In this document: positions 18,316 to 27,000 of the stretch, piece by piece | Numbering within the stretch: the first letter of the stretch is position 1 | Layout: each line of letters opens with the position of its first letter | NCBI RefSeq assembly: GCF_026339955.1 | Contig: NZ_JAPEPW010000001.1 | Coordinates: forward strand, 1,488,001-1,552,000 | Source of the DNA: Streptomyces sp. NBC_01549 | GTDB taxonomy: Bacteria; Actinomycetota; Actinomycetes; Streptomycetales; Streptomycetaceae | Reading direction: 5' to 3' | Length of the DNA: 64,000 nucleotides | Position numbers and translations under genes: made by a program | Notes under the pieces: model-generated | What the model saw: the letters and a program-made list of their open reading frames with translations, nothing else | Database searches by the model: none | Told to the model about the DNA's origin: nothing

Positions 18316-18639
18316 TCAGGCTGGATCACTCCAGGGTTCAGGCCCACGGAAGGCCCACATCGTGTGGTGCTGCTTCGTCTGCTTCAGGGATCCGGCACCG
18401 GTTGCCGCAAAGGCATAGGCCTGGGCCTCTGCCACTACTGCCGCTTCCAGTGCCTTCATCGGTCGCTCATTGCGCTCACGGATGGGAAGAACCGCGAGAG
18501 ACAGAGGGGAGGCCGGCCGGACGGCAGTGATGCCGGACAGTCCGGTGCCCAGGTTCGAGACGCCGAGCAGGCACGTGGAGACGACCGAGCGATCGGTCAT
18601 TTTGGCGGTGCTGATGGAGCTGGTGTTGATGCTGATCAC
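18316..18639 (-). CDS. Upstream ORF in the wblC leader, 107 codons
   Basis: The GTG at 18639 follows AGGAGG at good spacing, one of the strongest ribosome binding sites in the window. The product starts MISINTSSISTAKMTDRSVV and ends HHTMWAFRGPEPWSDPA. It lies wholly within the wblC transcript and stops 24 nt before the terminator hairpin. I recognise no domain. Its likely job is in cis: its translation couples ribosome speed to formation of the terminator. Whether the peptide has a function of its own is open. Confidence 0.65.
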   Translation of the reverse strand: MISINTSSISTAKMTDRSVVSTCLLGVSNLGTGLSGITAVRPASPLSLAVLPIRERNERPMKALEAAVVAEAQAYAFAATGAGSLKQTKQHHTMWAFRGPEPWSDPA

Positions 18640-18750
18640 TGGAATCGCCTCCTCTCGGCGTCTTGGGGGACTGGGGTGAGCCAGTCCGACGGCTATTAAG
18701 TACAGCACGGAACCAGGGCCTCGGAGAAGGCCGCTGCTGCCGTGGTTAAG

Positions 18751-18790
18751 AACCTATGGGGATTGCTGGGGCATGCGCAAACTATTTTTT
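18751..18790 (-). promoter_or_regulatory. Putative WblC-type autoregulated promoter
   Basis: On the minus strand: AAAAAATAGT, then TTGCGC (-35), an 18-nt spacer and TAGGTT (-10, fits TANNNT). WhiB7/WblC-dependent promoters are known for an AT-rich box directly upstream of the -35. Transcription would start near 18744, giving a leader of about 600 nt before wblC. The AT-rich box stands out in this GC-rich context. Confidence 0.6.
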
Positions 18791-18803
18791 CGACGAGTTT
18801 GCA

Positions 18804-20999
18804 TCAGTCGCCCTCGCCACTGTCTGCAGGCTCTTGACCAGCGCAGATGGCCAGAACATCGGCCCCGAACCGGTTGAACTTGCGCACGCCGACCCCGGGG
18901 ATCCGCGCCAACTCACCCTCGTCGTCCGGCGCGGCCTCGGCGATCGCCATGAGTGTCTTGTCGGTGAAGACACAGAACGCGGGCTGCCCACTGCGCTGTG
19001 CCTGTACCGCCCGCCACTCGCGCAGCCGCTCGTAGAGGCCTTCGTCCATGTCGGAGGGGCAGTCCTCACACCGCATCAGTTTCATCTCGCCGGCGTCGGT
19101 CAGCGTGCGGCCGCAGACCCGGCAGCGGGCCGGGGTCCGGCTCGTCCGCCGTACGACCGTGCCTCCACTGCTTCCGATGCCGCGCTCGATGCCTCCTGAA
19201 CCGCCGCCGACGCTGCGGCCCGCGGTGGCGACGGAGCCGGGGCGCAGTCCGTCGAGGAAGCGGCTGGGTCGGCGGTTGGGTCTGCCGCCGGGTGAGCGGG
19301 ACAGGGCCCAGGAGACCAGGAGGTGTTCTCTGGCGCGGGTGACTCCGACATAGAGGAGGCGGCGCTCTTCCTCGATCTGCTCGTCGGTCTTTGCGTAGGT
19401 GATCGGCATCATGCCCTCGGCGACACCGACGAGGAAGACGACGTCCCACTCCAGTCCCTTGGCGGAGTGCAGGGATGCGAGGGTGACGCCCTGGACCGTC
19501 GGGGCGTGCTGGGCGCTCGCGCGCTCGTCGAGCTCGGCCACCAGGTCGCCGAGGGTGGCGCCCTGTTTGGCGGCGGCGAAGTCCTGCGCGAGATGGACGA
19601 GGGCGGCCAGCGATTCCCAGCGCTCTCTGACGGCGCCGGATCCGGCCGGCGGTTGGCTGGTCCAGCCCTCACCGGAGAGCACCGCGCGGACCTGGGAGGG
19701 CAGGTCGACGACGTCGTCGAGGAGTGAGTCATTGGCGCCGAAGCGGGCGGCCGCACGCAGGGCGGCGCCTGCTTTGCGCACCTCAGGGCGGTCGAAGAAC
19801 CGCTCGGCGCCGCGCAGCTGATAGGGCACTCCGGCGTCGGCGAGGGCCTGTTCGTAGATCTCGGACTGGGAGTTCGTGCGGAAGAGGACGGCGATCTCGC
19901 CCGCGGGGATACCGGAGGCGATGAGGTCGCGGATGCGGCGGGCGGCGCCCTCGGCCTCGGCGGGTTCGTCCGTGTATTCGGCGTAGACGGGCTCGGGACC
20001 CGGGGCGCGTTGGGAGATCAGTTCCAGGCGGTGGTCGGCGGCCCGGCCGCGGGCCTGGGAAAGAAGGCCGTTGGCGAGGTGTACCACCTGGGGTGAGGAG
20101 CGGTAGTCGCGGACGAGCTTGACGACGGTGGCTCCGGGGTGGCGGGTGCGGAAATCGAGAAGGTGGTCGGGAGTTGCACCGGTGAACGAATAGATCGTCT
20201 GGCTGGCATCGCCGACGACGCAGAGGCTGTCGCGCTCGCCGAGCCACAGTTCCAGAAGTCGCTGCTGGAGGGGGCTGACGTCCTGGTACTCGTCGACCAC
20301 GAAGTGCTGGTACTGGGAGCGGACCTGTTCGGCGATGTCGTGCCGATCCTGGAGGATCGCGACGGTCAGCAGCAGGACGTCCTCGAAGTCGATGACGGCG
20401 CGGTCGCGCTTGAGGTCCTCGTACGTGGCGTAGAGCTGGGCGATCTCGGCCGGGTCACGGGGGGACTGACGGCCTGTCTTGGCCGCGACGGCCGCGTAGT
20501 CGGCGGGGACGGTCTGGGTGACCTTGGACCATTCGATCTCGGCGGTGACATCGCGCAGCTCTCCCCGGTCGAGGCGGATGCGGCAGGCGGCAGCCGCGTC
20601 AGCGACGAGCTGGATCTTGCGGTCGATGAGCCTGGGCAGGCTGCCACCGACTGCTTTCGGCCAGAAGTACTGGAGTTGGCGCAGCGCGGCGGAGTGGAAG
20701 GTGCGGGCCTGGACGCCACCGGCGCCGAGCTGGCGGAGCCGGCCGCGCATCTCACCGGCGGCCCGGTTGGTGAAGGTGACGGCGAGCACGCTGGAGGGCT
20801 GGAGGATCCCGGCACGCACCCCGTATGCGATGCGGTGGGTGATCGCTCGCGTCTTGCCCGTGCCGGCACCTGCCAGCACGCACACCGGACCGTGCAGGGC
20901 GGTGGCGACCTCGCGCTGCTCGGGGTCGAGCCCGTCGAGCACCGCGTCGGCCGTGTCCGGTACCTGCGGGAAGAGGGTGGAGTGCGTTGCTGCTGTCAC
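18804..20999 (-). CDS. uvrD2: ATP-dependent DNA helicase UvrD2
   Basis: 731 residues. Superfamily I helicase with Walker A AGAGTGKT (43-50), DEYQD, QTIYSFTGA, SLHSAKGLEWDVVF and VGVTRAREHL. After the motor come a four-cysteine zinc-type motif (CRVCG ... CEDC) and a C-terminal HRDC domain (ending ARIPGVGVRKFNRFGADVLA). This arrangement is that of mycobacterial UvrD2, distinct from UvrD1/PcrA, which lacks HRDC. It unwinds DNA 3'-5' in repair or replication. The GTG start has a weak GGCGGG site. It is divergent from mycoredoxin. Confidence 0.93.
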   Translation of the reverse strand: MTAATHSTLFPQVPDTADAVLDGLDPEQREVATALHGPVCVLAGAGTGKTRAITHRIAYGVRAGILQPSSVLAVTFTNRAAGEMRGRLRQLGAGGVQARTFHSAALRQLQYFWPKAVGGSLPRLIDRKIQLVADAAAACRIRLDRGELRDVTAEIEWSKVTQTVPADYAAVAAKTGRQSPRDPAEIAQLYATYEDLKRDRAVIDFEDVLLLTVAILQDRHDIAEQVRSQYQHFVVDEYQDVSPLQQRLLELWLGERDSLCVVGDASQTIYSFTGATPDHLLDFRTRHPGATVVKLVRDYRSSPQVVHLANGLLSQARGRAADHRLELISQRAPGPEPVYAEYTDEPAEAEGAARRIRDLIASGIPAGEIAVLFRTNSQSEIYEQALADAGVPYQLRGAERFFDRPEVRKAGAALRAAARFGANDSLLDDVVDLPSQVRAVLSGEGWTSQPPAGSGAVRERWESLAALVHLAQDFAAAKQGATLGDLVAELDERASAQHAPTVQGVTLASLHSAKGLEWDVVFLVGVAEGMMPITYAKTDEQIEEERRLLYVGVTRAREHLLVSWALSRSPGGRPNRRPSRFLDGLRPGSVATAGRSVGGGSGGIERGIGSSGGTVVRRTSRTPARCRVCGRTLTDAGEMKLMRCEDCPSDMDEGLYERLREWRAVQAQRSGQPAFCVFTDKTLMAIAEAAPDDEGELARIPGVGVRKFNRFGADVLAICAGQEPADSGEGD

Positions 21000-21151
21000 C
21001 CCGCCATGCTGCCAGGTCGGCGGGGACGGATGAGCCGGTTGTCCACAGGGAGGCCTCTGCAGTCGTACTAATGCGGCAGGCGCGGAGGGTGCTCTTGCTC
21101 ACGCGGCGGCCGCCAGGCGCACTCGTGTACCGGGCCGGGGTACCCGGGAGC

Positions 21152-21178
21152 GGGAATGGTGGCCCGCTCGCGTACGTT
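21152..21178 (+). promoter_or_regulatory. Putative SigR promoter of mycoredoxin gene
   Basis: GGGAAT at 21152-21157 is followed after exactly 18 nt by GTT at 21176-21178. This equals the SigR (thiol-oxidative stress sigma factor) consensus GGAAT-N18-GTT. The start codon lies 48 nt downstream. Thiol redox proteins are classic SigR targets, so sequence and function agree. Confidence 0.8.
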
Positions 21179-21225
21179 CCACCTCTGCGACGACGCACCC
21201 CCAGCAACAAAGGAGCGCGAGAGAC

Positions 21226-21468
21226 ATGCCGGGCACTGTGACGATGTACAGCACCACGTGGTGCGGCTACTGCACGCGACTGAAGGGCCAGATGGACCGC
21301 GCGGGCATCGCGTACAACGAGATCAACATCGAGCAGGACCCGGAGTCCGCGGCCTTCGTGGAGAAGGCGAATGGCGGAAACCAGACGGTTCCGACCGTGC
21401 TGTTCGCGGATGGCTCGACGCTCACCAACCCTTCGCTGGCGCAGGTCAAGCAGAAGATCGGCGCGTAA
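21226..21468 (+). CDS. Mycoredoxin (glutaredoxin-like, Mrx1 type)
   Basis: 80 residues. Thioredoxin-fold protein with active site WCGYC (Cys13, Cys16) and the cis-proline loop TVP (55-57). Mycoredoxins reduce mycothiol mixed disulfides in Actinobacteria, taking the place of glutaredoxin/glutathione. ATG 21226 follows AAGGAG. It has its own SigR-type promoter and a strong terminator, so it is probably monocistronic. Confidence 0.92.
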   Translation: MPGTVTMYSTTWCGYCTRLKGQMDRAGIAYNEINIEQDPESAAFVEKANGGNQTVPTVLFADGSTLTNPSLAQVKQKIGA

Positions 21469-21512
21469 GCGGTTCACCATCGGTGCGGCCCCGGCGGTTT
21501 CCGGGGGCAATG

Positions 21513-21553
21513 ACAGGGGCGGTCCTTGAGTCTGACTCAAGGACCGCCCCTGT
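21513..21553. terminator. Strong hairpin between mycoredoxin and nudC
   Basis: A 19-bp perfect inverted repeat (starting ACAGGGGCGGTCCTT) with a 3-nt loop lies between the convergent genes and can terminate both. Confidence 0.85.
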
Positions 21554-21597
21554 TGTGTGACTTGCGCCACTCGCGTGAGTGGTGTGGCGTGCGTCGG

Positions 21598-22548
21598 TCA
21601 GGCGGCTGCCGATCCCGGGCGCGGCAGGGGCTTGCCGTACCAGAGTTCGATCAGGCGGGCGGCGATGGAGATGCCGAACGGAGGCAGCACCTCGCCGGAC
21701 TCGAAGGCGCTGCGCAGGTCCTCGCGGGAGAACCAGCGGGCCTCGTGGATCTCCTCGCCGTCGACGTTGATCTCGGACGAGGTGGCGCGGGCCATGAAGC
21801 CGAGCATGAGGCTGGAGGGGAAGGGCCAGGGCTGGCTGGCGACGTACTCGACCTCGCCGACCGTGACGCCCGCCTCCTCGAAGACCTCGCGGCGCACGGA
21901 CTGCTCGATGGACTCGCCGGGTTCGACGAAGCCGGCGAGCGTGGAGAAGCGCCCTTCGGGCCAGTGCACCTGGCGGCCGAGCAGGATGCGGTCCTCGTCG
22001 TCCGTCACCGCCATGATCACGGCCGGGTCGGTGCGCGGGTAGTGCTCGGCGCCACAGGCGGGGCAGCGACGGATGTGTCCGGCCGCCGCGATCACGGTGC
22101 GCTCGCCGCAGCGTGAGCAGAAGCGGTGCAGCCGCTGCCAGTTCTCCAGGGCGACGGCGTGCACCATCAGGCCCGCGTCGCGGGGGGAGAGCAGGAGTCC
22201 CGCCTCACGCAGGCCTGCCGAGCGGGCGGACTGGTCGATGCGGCCGGGCAGTGCGTCCTTCTGGAGCGCGAAATAGCTCACACCGTCGTCGTCCGTGCCG
22301 AGGAAGTAGCGGTGTGCCTCGGTGAGCGGGGCCTCGAAGGAGGGGGTCATGACGAGTTCGGTGGTGCCGTCCGCCGTCTCGTCGATGAGCACCTGGCCGC
22401 CGGAGACCACGAAGACGCGGGTGGTGGGGTGGCTCCAGGCCGCCGCGAGCCAGGCCTCGTCGAGCCGGTGGTGGGCGGCCCGGTCGATGCCGCTCGGGGC
22501 GGTGAGCGAGATGGGACGGTCGGCGGTTCGGTCGGTCCAGGTGGTCAC
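21598..22548 (-). CDS. nudC: NAD(+) diphosphatase NudC
   Basis: 316 residues from GTG 22548. A zinc ribbon (C144/C147 in CSRCG, C162/C165 in CPACG) is followed by a NUDIX box (GFVEPGESIEQSV, then REVFEEAGV, 206-228) and the NudC signature SQPWPFPSS (238-246). NudC cleaves NADH/NAD to NMN and AMP and removes NAD caps from RNA. An upstream in-frame TTG at 22560 is possible, but its ribosome binding site would abut the start. Convergent with mycoredoxin; 119 nt downstream of the dipeptidase gene. Confidence 0.93.
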   Translation of the reverse strand: MTTWTDRTADRPISLTAPSGIDRAAHHRLDEAWLAAAWSHPTTRVFVVSGGQVLIDETADGTTELVMTPSFEAPLTEAHRYFLGTDDDGVSYFALQKDALPGRIDQSARSAGLREAGLLLSPRDAGLMVHAVALENWQRLHRFCSRCGERTVIAAAGHIRRCPACGAEHYPRTDPAVIMAVTDDEDRILLGRQVHWPEGRFSTLAGFVEPGESIEQSVRREVFEEAGVTVGEVEYVASQPWPFPSSLMLGFMARATSSEINVDGEEIHEARWFSREDLRSAFESGEVLPPFGISIAARLIELWYGKPLPRPGSAAA

Positions 22549-22667
22549 GGGTGCTTCCAACTCCCCCGGTGGAACGGTTATTTCGGCGGGCGGTTCAGCA
22601 GGGCGGGTGCGAAGGGCGCTGTTCGGGGTGACGGCGGGCCTTTCAGGAAGGGCGGAGACGAGCCTTT

Positions 22668-24080
22668 TCAGTGTGCCTCGCGCCAGTTCTCGGCCAGGTC
22701 GCCCCAGAGGTAGGCGCTGGTTTCGACGCCCTTCAGGAGGAGGTCGAGTTCGACCTTCTCGTTGGGGGCGTGCCAGCCGTCGGAGGGGACGGAAATGCCG
22801 AGGAAGAGCACGGGGGCGCCGAGGACTTCCTGGAGGTCGGCCGCGGGTCCCGAGCCGCCCTCGCGGGTGAAGCGGATCGGCTGTTCGAAGGCGCGGCCCA
22901 TGGCGCGGACGACGGACTGCAGGGCGGGGTGGTCCAGCGGTGTGAGACAGGGGCGGGTGGCGGCCCCGAACGTGATCTCGTGCCGGATGCCGGCGGGCAC
23001 CTGGTCGGCGGCCCAGGCGCGGACGGCCTTCTCGATGTGGTCCGGGTCCTGGCCGGCGACCAGTCGGAAGGAGAGCTTCACGGTGGCCGAGGACGGGATG
23101 ATCGTCTTGCTGCCAGGGCCTTGGTAGCCGCCGCCGATGCCGTTGACTTCGGCGGTCGGGCGGGCCCAGATGCGCTCCAGGGTGGTGTGACCGGCCTCTC
23201 CATACGTGGCCGTCGACTTGGCCGTGCTCAGCCAGCGCTCCTCGTCGAAGGGCAGCTCGGCGAAGAGCTCACGCTCGCGTTCGGTGAGTTCGGTGATGCC
23301 TTCGTAGAAGCCGGGGACGGCCACGCGCGCGTACTCGTCGTGGAGGGCCGCGACGAGGCGGGCGGCGGCGGTGGCCGGGTTAGGCACGGCGCCGCCGAAG
23401 GAGCCGGAGTGGATGTCCTGCTGCGGGCCGTGCAGCTCGATCTCACACTCGGCGAGGCCCCGCATACCGGTGCACACGGTGGGGGTGTCCTCCGACCACA
23501 TGCCGGTGTCGGAGACGATCACCGCGTCGGCGGCGAGCCGGTCGGCGTGGCTTTCGACGAGGTCGCGAAAGTGCGGGGAGCCGGACTCCTCCTCGCCCTC
23601 GATCAGGAGCTTGAGGTTTACGGCCGGGGCGCTGCGTCCGGTGGCGGCGAGGTGGGCACGGACGCCGAGTGTGTGGAAGAACACTTGGCCCTTGTCGTCG
23701 GCGGCACCGCGCGCGTGGAGGCGGTTTCCGCGGATCACCGGCTCGAAGGGGGCGGTGTCCCAGCCGTCCTCGCGGGCGGCGGGCTGTACGTCGTGGTGTC
23801 CGTAGACGAGGACCGTGGGGGCCCCGGGGTCCTCGGCGGGCCATTCGGCGAAGACGGCGGGGGCGCCCTCGGTCGCCCAGACCTCCGTGGTCGGGAAGCC
23901 GGTCTCCTGAAGCTTGGCGGCGAGCCAGTCGGCGCTGCGTGCCACGTCCGCGGCGTGGTCGGGCTGGGCCGACACCGAGGGGATGCGCAGCCACTCGGCG
24001 AGGTCGTCGAGGAAGGCCGTGCGGTGGTTCTGGATGTACGTGCGGACGGTGCTGACGGCGTTGTCAACGGGCTTGCTCAT
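22668..24080 (-). CDS. M20 family dipeptidase
   Basis: 470 residues. Metal ligands typical of the M20/ArgE-CPG2-dipeptidase family are seen: YGHHDVQPA, GAADDKG, the catalytic Glu pair in IEGEEESGSPH and SDTGMWSEDTPT, with a C-terminal His in PSDGWHAPNEKV. It hydrolyses short peptides with two zinc ions, probably in the cytoplasm, as no signal peptide is present. The ATG start lies 10 nt after the adnB stop, so it is probably cotranscribed with the adnAB genes. Confidence 0.92.
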   Translation of the reverse strand: MSKPVDNAVSTVRTYIQNHRTAFLDDLAEWLRIPSVSAQPDHAADVARSADWLAAKLQETGFPTTEVWATEGAPAVFAEWPAEDPGAPTVLVYGHHDVQPAAREDGWDTAPFEPVIRGNRLHARGAADDKGQVFFHTLGVRAHLAATGRSAPAVNLKLLIEGEEESGSPHFRDLVESHADRLAADAVIVSDTGMWSEDTPTVCTGMRGLAECEIELHGPQQDIHSGSFGGAVPNPATAAARLVAALHDEYARVAVPGFYEGITELTERERELFAELPFDEERWLSTAKSTATYGEAGHTTLERIWARPTAEVNGIGGGYQGPGSKTIIPSSATVKLSFRLVAGQDPDHIEKAVRAWAADQVPAGIRHEITFGAATRPCLTPLDHPALQSVVRAMGRAFEQPIRFTREGGSGPAADLQEVLGAPVLFLGISVPSDGWHAPNEKVELDLLLKGVETSAYLWGDLAENWREAH

Positions 24081-24090
24081 GCTCACGAGC

Positions 24091-27000
24091 CTATCCGCCC
24101 ACAAAGACATCTTCGTCCGGTGGTTCTCCGGGAGACGCTTCCTGTGGGTCCGCTGGGGCCTGTGTGAGCAGGCGTTCCAGTGCGGCGCGGTCCGGCAGCT
24201 CGTCCGGGTGGACCACCTCACCACTGCGGACGTAGAGGAACGCGGCCTTGACGGAGTCCAGGGGCACGCCTTGCTGTTCGGCCCAGGCGAGGCGGTACAG
24301 GGCGAGCTGGAGGGGGTCGGCGGTGCCGGTGCGGCTGGTCTTCCAGTCGACGATCTCGTACGTCGTGCCGGCGCCGTCCTCCGCCCGGTAGACGGCGTCG
24401 ATCCGGCCCCGTACGACACGTCCCGCGATGGCCAGCTGGAACGGCGCCTCGACGCGGTGGGGAGTGCGGTGCGCGTAGGCAGTGCGTTCGAAGGCGTCCT
24501 TGAGCTCCTCCAGGTCGCGTTCGTCGGCGATCTCGGCATCGCTGCCGGGGAGCTCCTCCGGGTCCAGCATCGGCAGCCGCAGTTCTTCGAAGCGTGACTC
24601 CAGCCAGGCGTGGAAGCGCGTTCCTCGGCGCGCGGCGGGCTGTGGGGGGCGCGGCATCGGGCGCGCGAGCTCCTGAGCGAAGCCGTCCGGGTCGGCGGCC
24701 AGCCGCACGAGCTGCGTCACGGTGAGCGAGGCCGGCAGGGGTACGTCGGTGACGCTCGCACGGGCGCGCAGGAGCTCGCCGGTCAGGGCGTCGAGGTCAC
24801 GGTCCCAGGAGGCGAGTGTGCGGGCCTCCGCCGGGGTGAGACGCGCGGGTTCTTCGGGATGCGAACGAGCCCCCGGAGCCGGTGCCTGGTGCGGGACCGT
24901 CGGGCGCTCCTGCGAGGGTTCCGTCGGCCGGTCCTCAGGACGGTCGGTGGACCAGGAGTCCCAGTCGGATTCGTCGCCGTCGGGGAAGTCGTCGTCCCCG
25001 TAGGGCATCTCTCCGTAGGGCATCTCTCCGTAGGCGGAGTCGTCGTCCTCGGGCGGGGGTGGCCAGTCCGGATCGTCGTACCGGGTGGGGTCGTGGTCGG
25101 TCGCGTGCCGGGCTCCCTCCGCCCCGGGATGGGGCTCTTCGTGGGACGCCACACGCTCCAGGTAAGCCAGTACGGTCTCGGCGGCGGCGCGGCGCCGGGC
25201 CAGTGCCGCGTCGTCGAGCGGGAGCGGCCAGGCGTGGTCGGCGGCCGCCTGGCGCAGGGCGGGGTTCTCCTCGTCCTCGGCGGGCTCCTCGGCCCAGACC
25301 TCGATCTCGCCGTGTCCGGCGGCGCAGTGCTCGTAGAGGGCGTCCAGGAAGTCCGAGGGGCCGCGCGGCTTCTTCTGGGAGGGTCCCCACCAGTGGCCGG
25401 AGCCGAGGAGGAGTGAGCGGGGGCGGGTGAAGGTGACGTAGCCGAGGCGGAGCTCTTCGGTGTGCTGGTGGTCCTTCATGGCCCCGTGGAAGGCCTTGAT
25501 GCCCTTCGCGTCCCAGCTCTCGATGTCGGGGAGGGTGTCGGCGTCACCGCGCAGCTCGTGCGGCAGGACCTTGCCCTGGGCGGTCCATTTCTCGCGGCCC
25601 TGGCTGCTGGGGAAGGTGCCGGCGACAAGGCCGGGGACCGCGACGACGTCCCACTCCAAGCCCTTGGACTTGTGCGCGGTGAGCACCTTGACGGTGTTCT
25701 CGCCGCCCGGCAGGGCGTTGTCGAGGCCCTTCTCGTACTGGGCGGCGGTGCGCAGGAAGCCGAGGAAGGCCAGCAAAGTGGCCTCGCCGTCGCCCGCGGC
25801 GAAGGACGCGGCGACGTCGAGGAAGTTCGACAGGGTCTCGCGGCGGCGGGCCGCCAGCGCGTGCGGGGACGCGGAGAGCTCGACCTCGAGGCCGGTGACG
25901 GCGAGCACCCGGTGCAGGACGTCCATCAGGGGGTCGGCGAGCGAGCGGCGCAGGTCGCGCAGTTCGGCGGCGAGCCGTGCGAACCGCACCCGGGCGTCCG
26001 GCGAGAAGGGCAGACCGTCGTCGTCCCCGTCGGCCTCGATGGGCATCTCCAGGAACGTGTCGAGGGCGTCGGCGAGCGATATCACCTCGGCCGGGTCGAC
26101 CCCCTCCACGGCCGCCGCGAGCCGGCGGTCCGGGTCCTCGTCGGCGCCCACACGCGCGTGGGACACGAGCAGGCGGGCGCGGCGCCCCAGGAGGGCGAGG
26201 TCGCGCGGGCCAATACGCCAGCGCGGGCCGGTGAGCAGGCGGACGAGGGAGGCGTTCGCCCCGGGATCCTGGAGGACTTCGCAGACGGCGACGAGGTCGG
26301 CGACCTCGGGCAGGTGCAGCAGCCCGGACAGGCCCACCACCTCGACCGGGATGTCGCGGGCGACGAGCGCGCCCTGGATCTCGGCGAAGTCGCCCGCCGT
26401 GCGGCACAGGACGGCGATCTCGCCGGGTGCCGTTCCGGTGCGTACGAGGTGGGCGATCGAGTCGGCGAGCCAGTCGATCTCCTCAGCGTGGGTGCGTAGC
26501 AGTGCGCAGTGGACCTGCCCGTCGTGCTCGGCTCCGGGGGCCGGGCGGAGGGCCTCCACGCCCGCGTGCATGGCGCGCAGGGGCTCCGCGAGGCCGTTGG
26601 CGAGGTCGAGGAGGCGGCCGCCACTGCGGCGGTTCTCGCTGAGCGCCTGGCGGGCCGCGGGGCGGCCGTCGGCATGTGCGAAGTGTTCGGGGAAGTCGTC
26701 GAGGTTGGCGACAGAGGCGCCGCGCCAGCCGTAGATGGCCTGGCAGGGGTCGCCGACCGCGGTCACCGGGTGGCCGGTGCCGCCGCCGAAGAGGCCGGCG
26801 AGCAGGATGCGCTGGGCCACCGAGGTGTCCTGGTACTCGTCCAGCAGCACCACCCGGAACTCGTCGCGGAGGATTTCCCCGACCTCGGGGCGGGTGCGGG
26901 CCAGAGTGGCGGAGAGGGCGATCTGGTCGCCGAAGTCGAGGAGGTCGCGCTCGCGCTTGGCCGCGCGGTAGCGGCCCACCAGCTCGGCGAGTTCGCGCCG

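Noticed and set aside
18316..18360. Short MWAFRGPEPWSDPA reading frame before the wblC terminator, considered as a Trp-type leader peptide
   Set aside because: It has no ribosome binding site of its own and is in frame with the longer upstream ORF; only two scattered Trp codons and no trp genes nearby.
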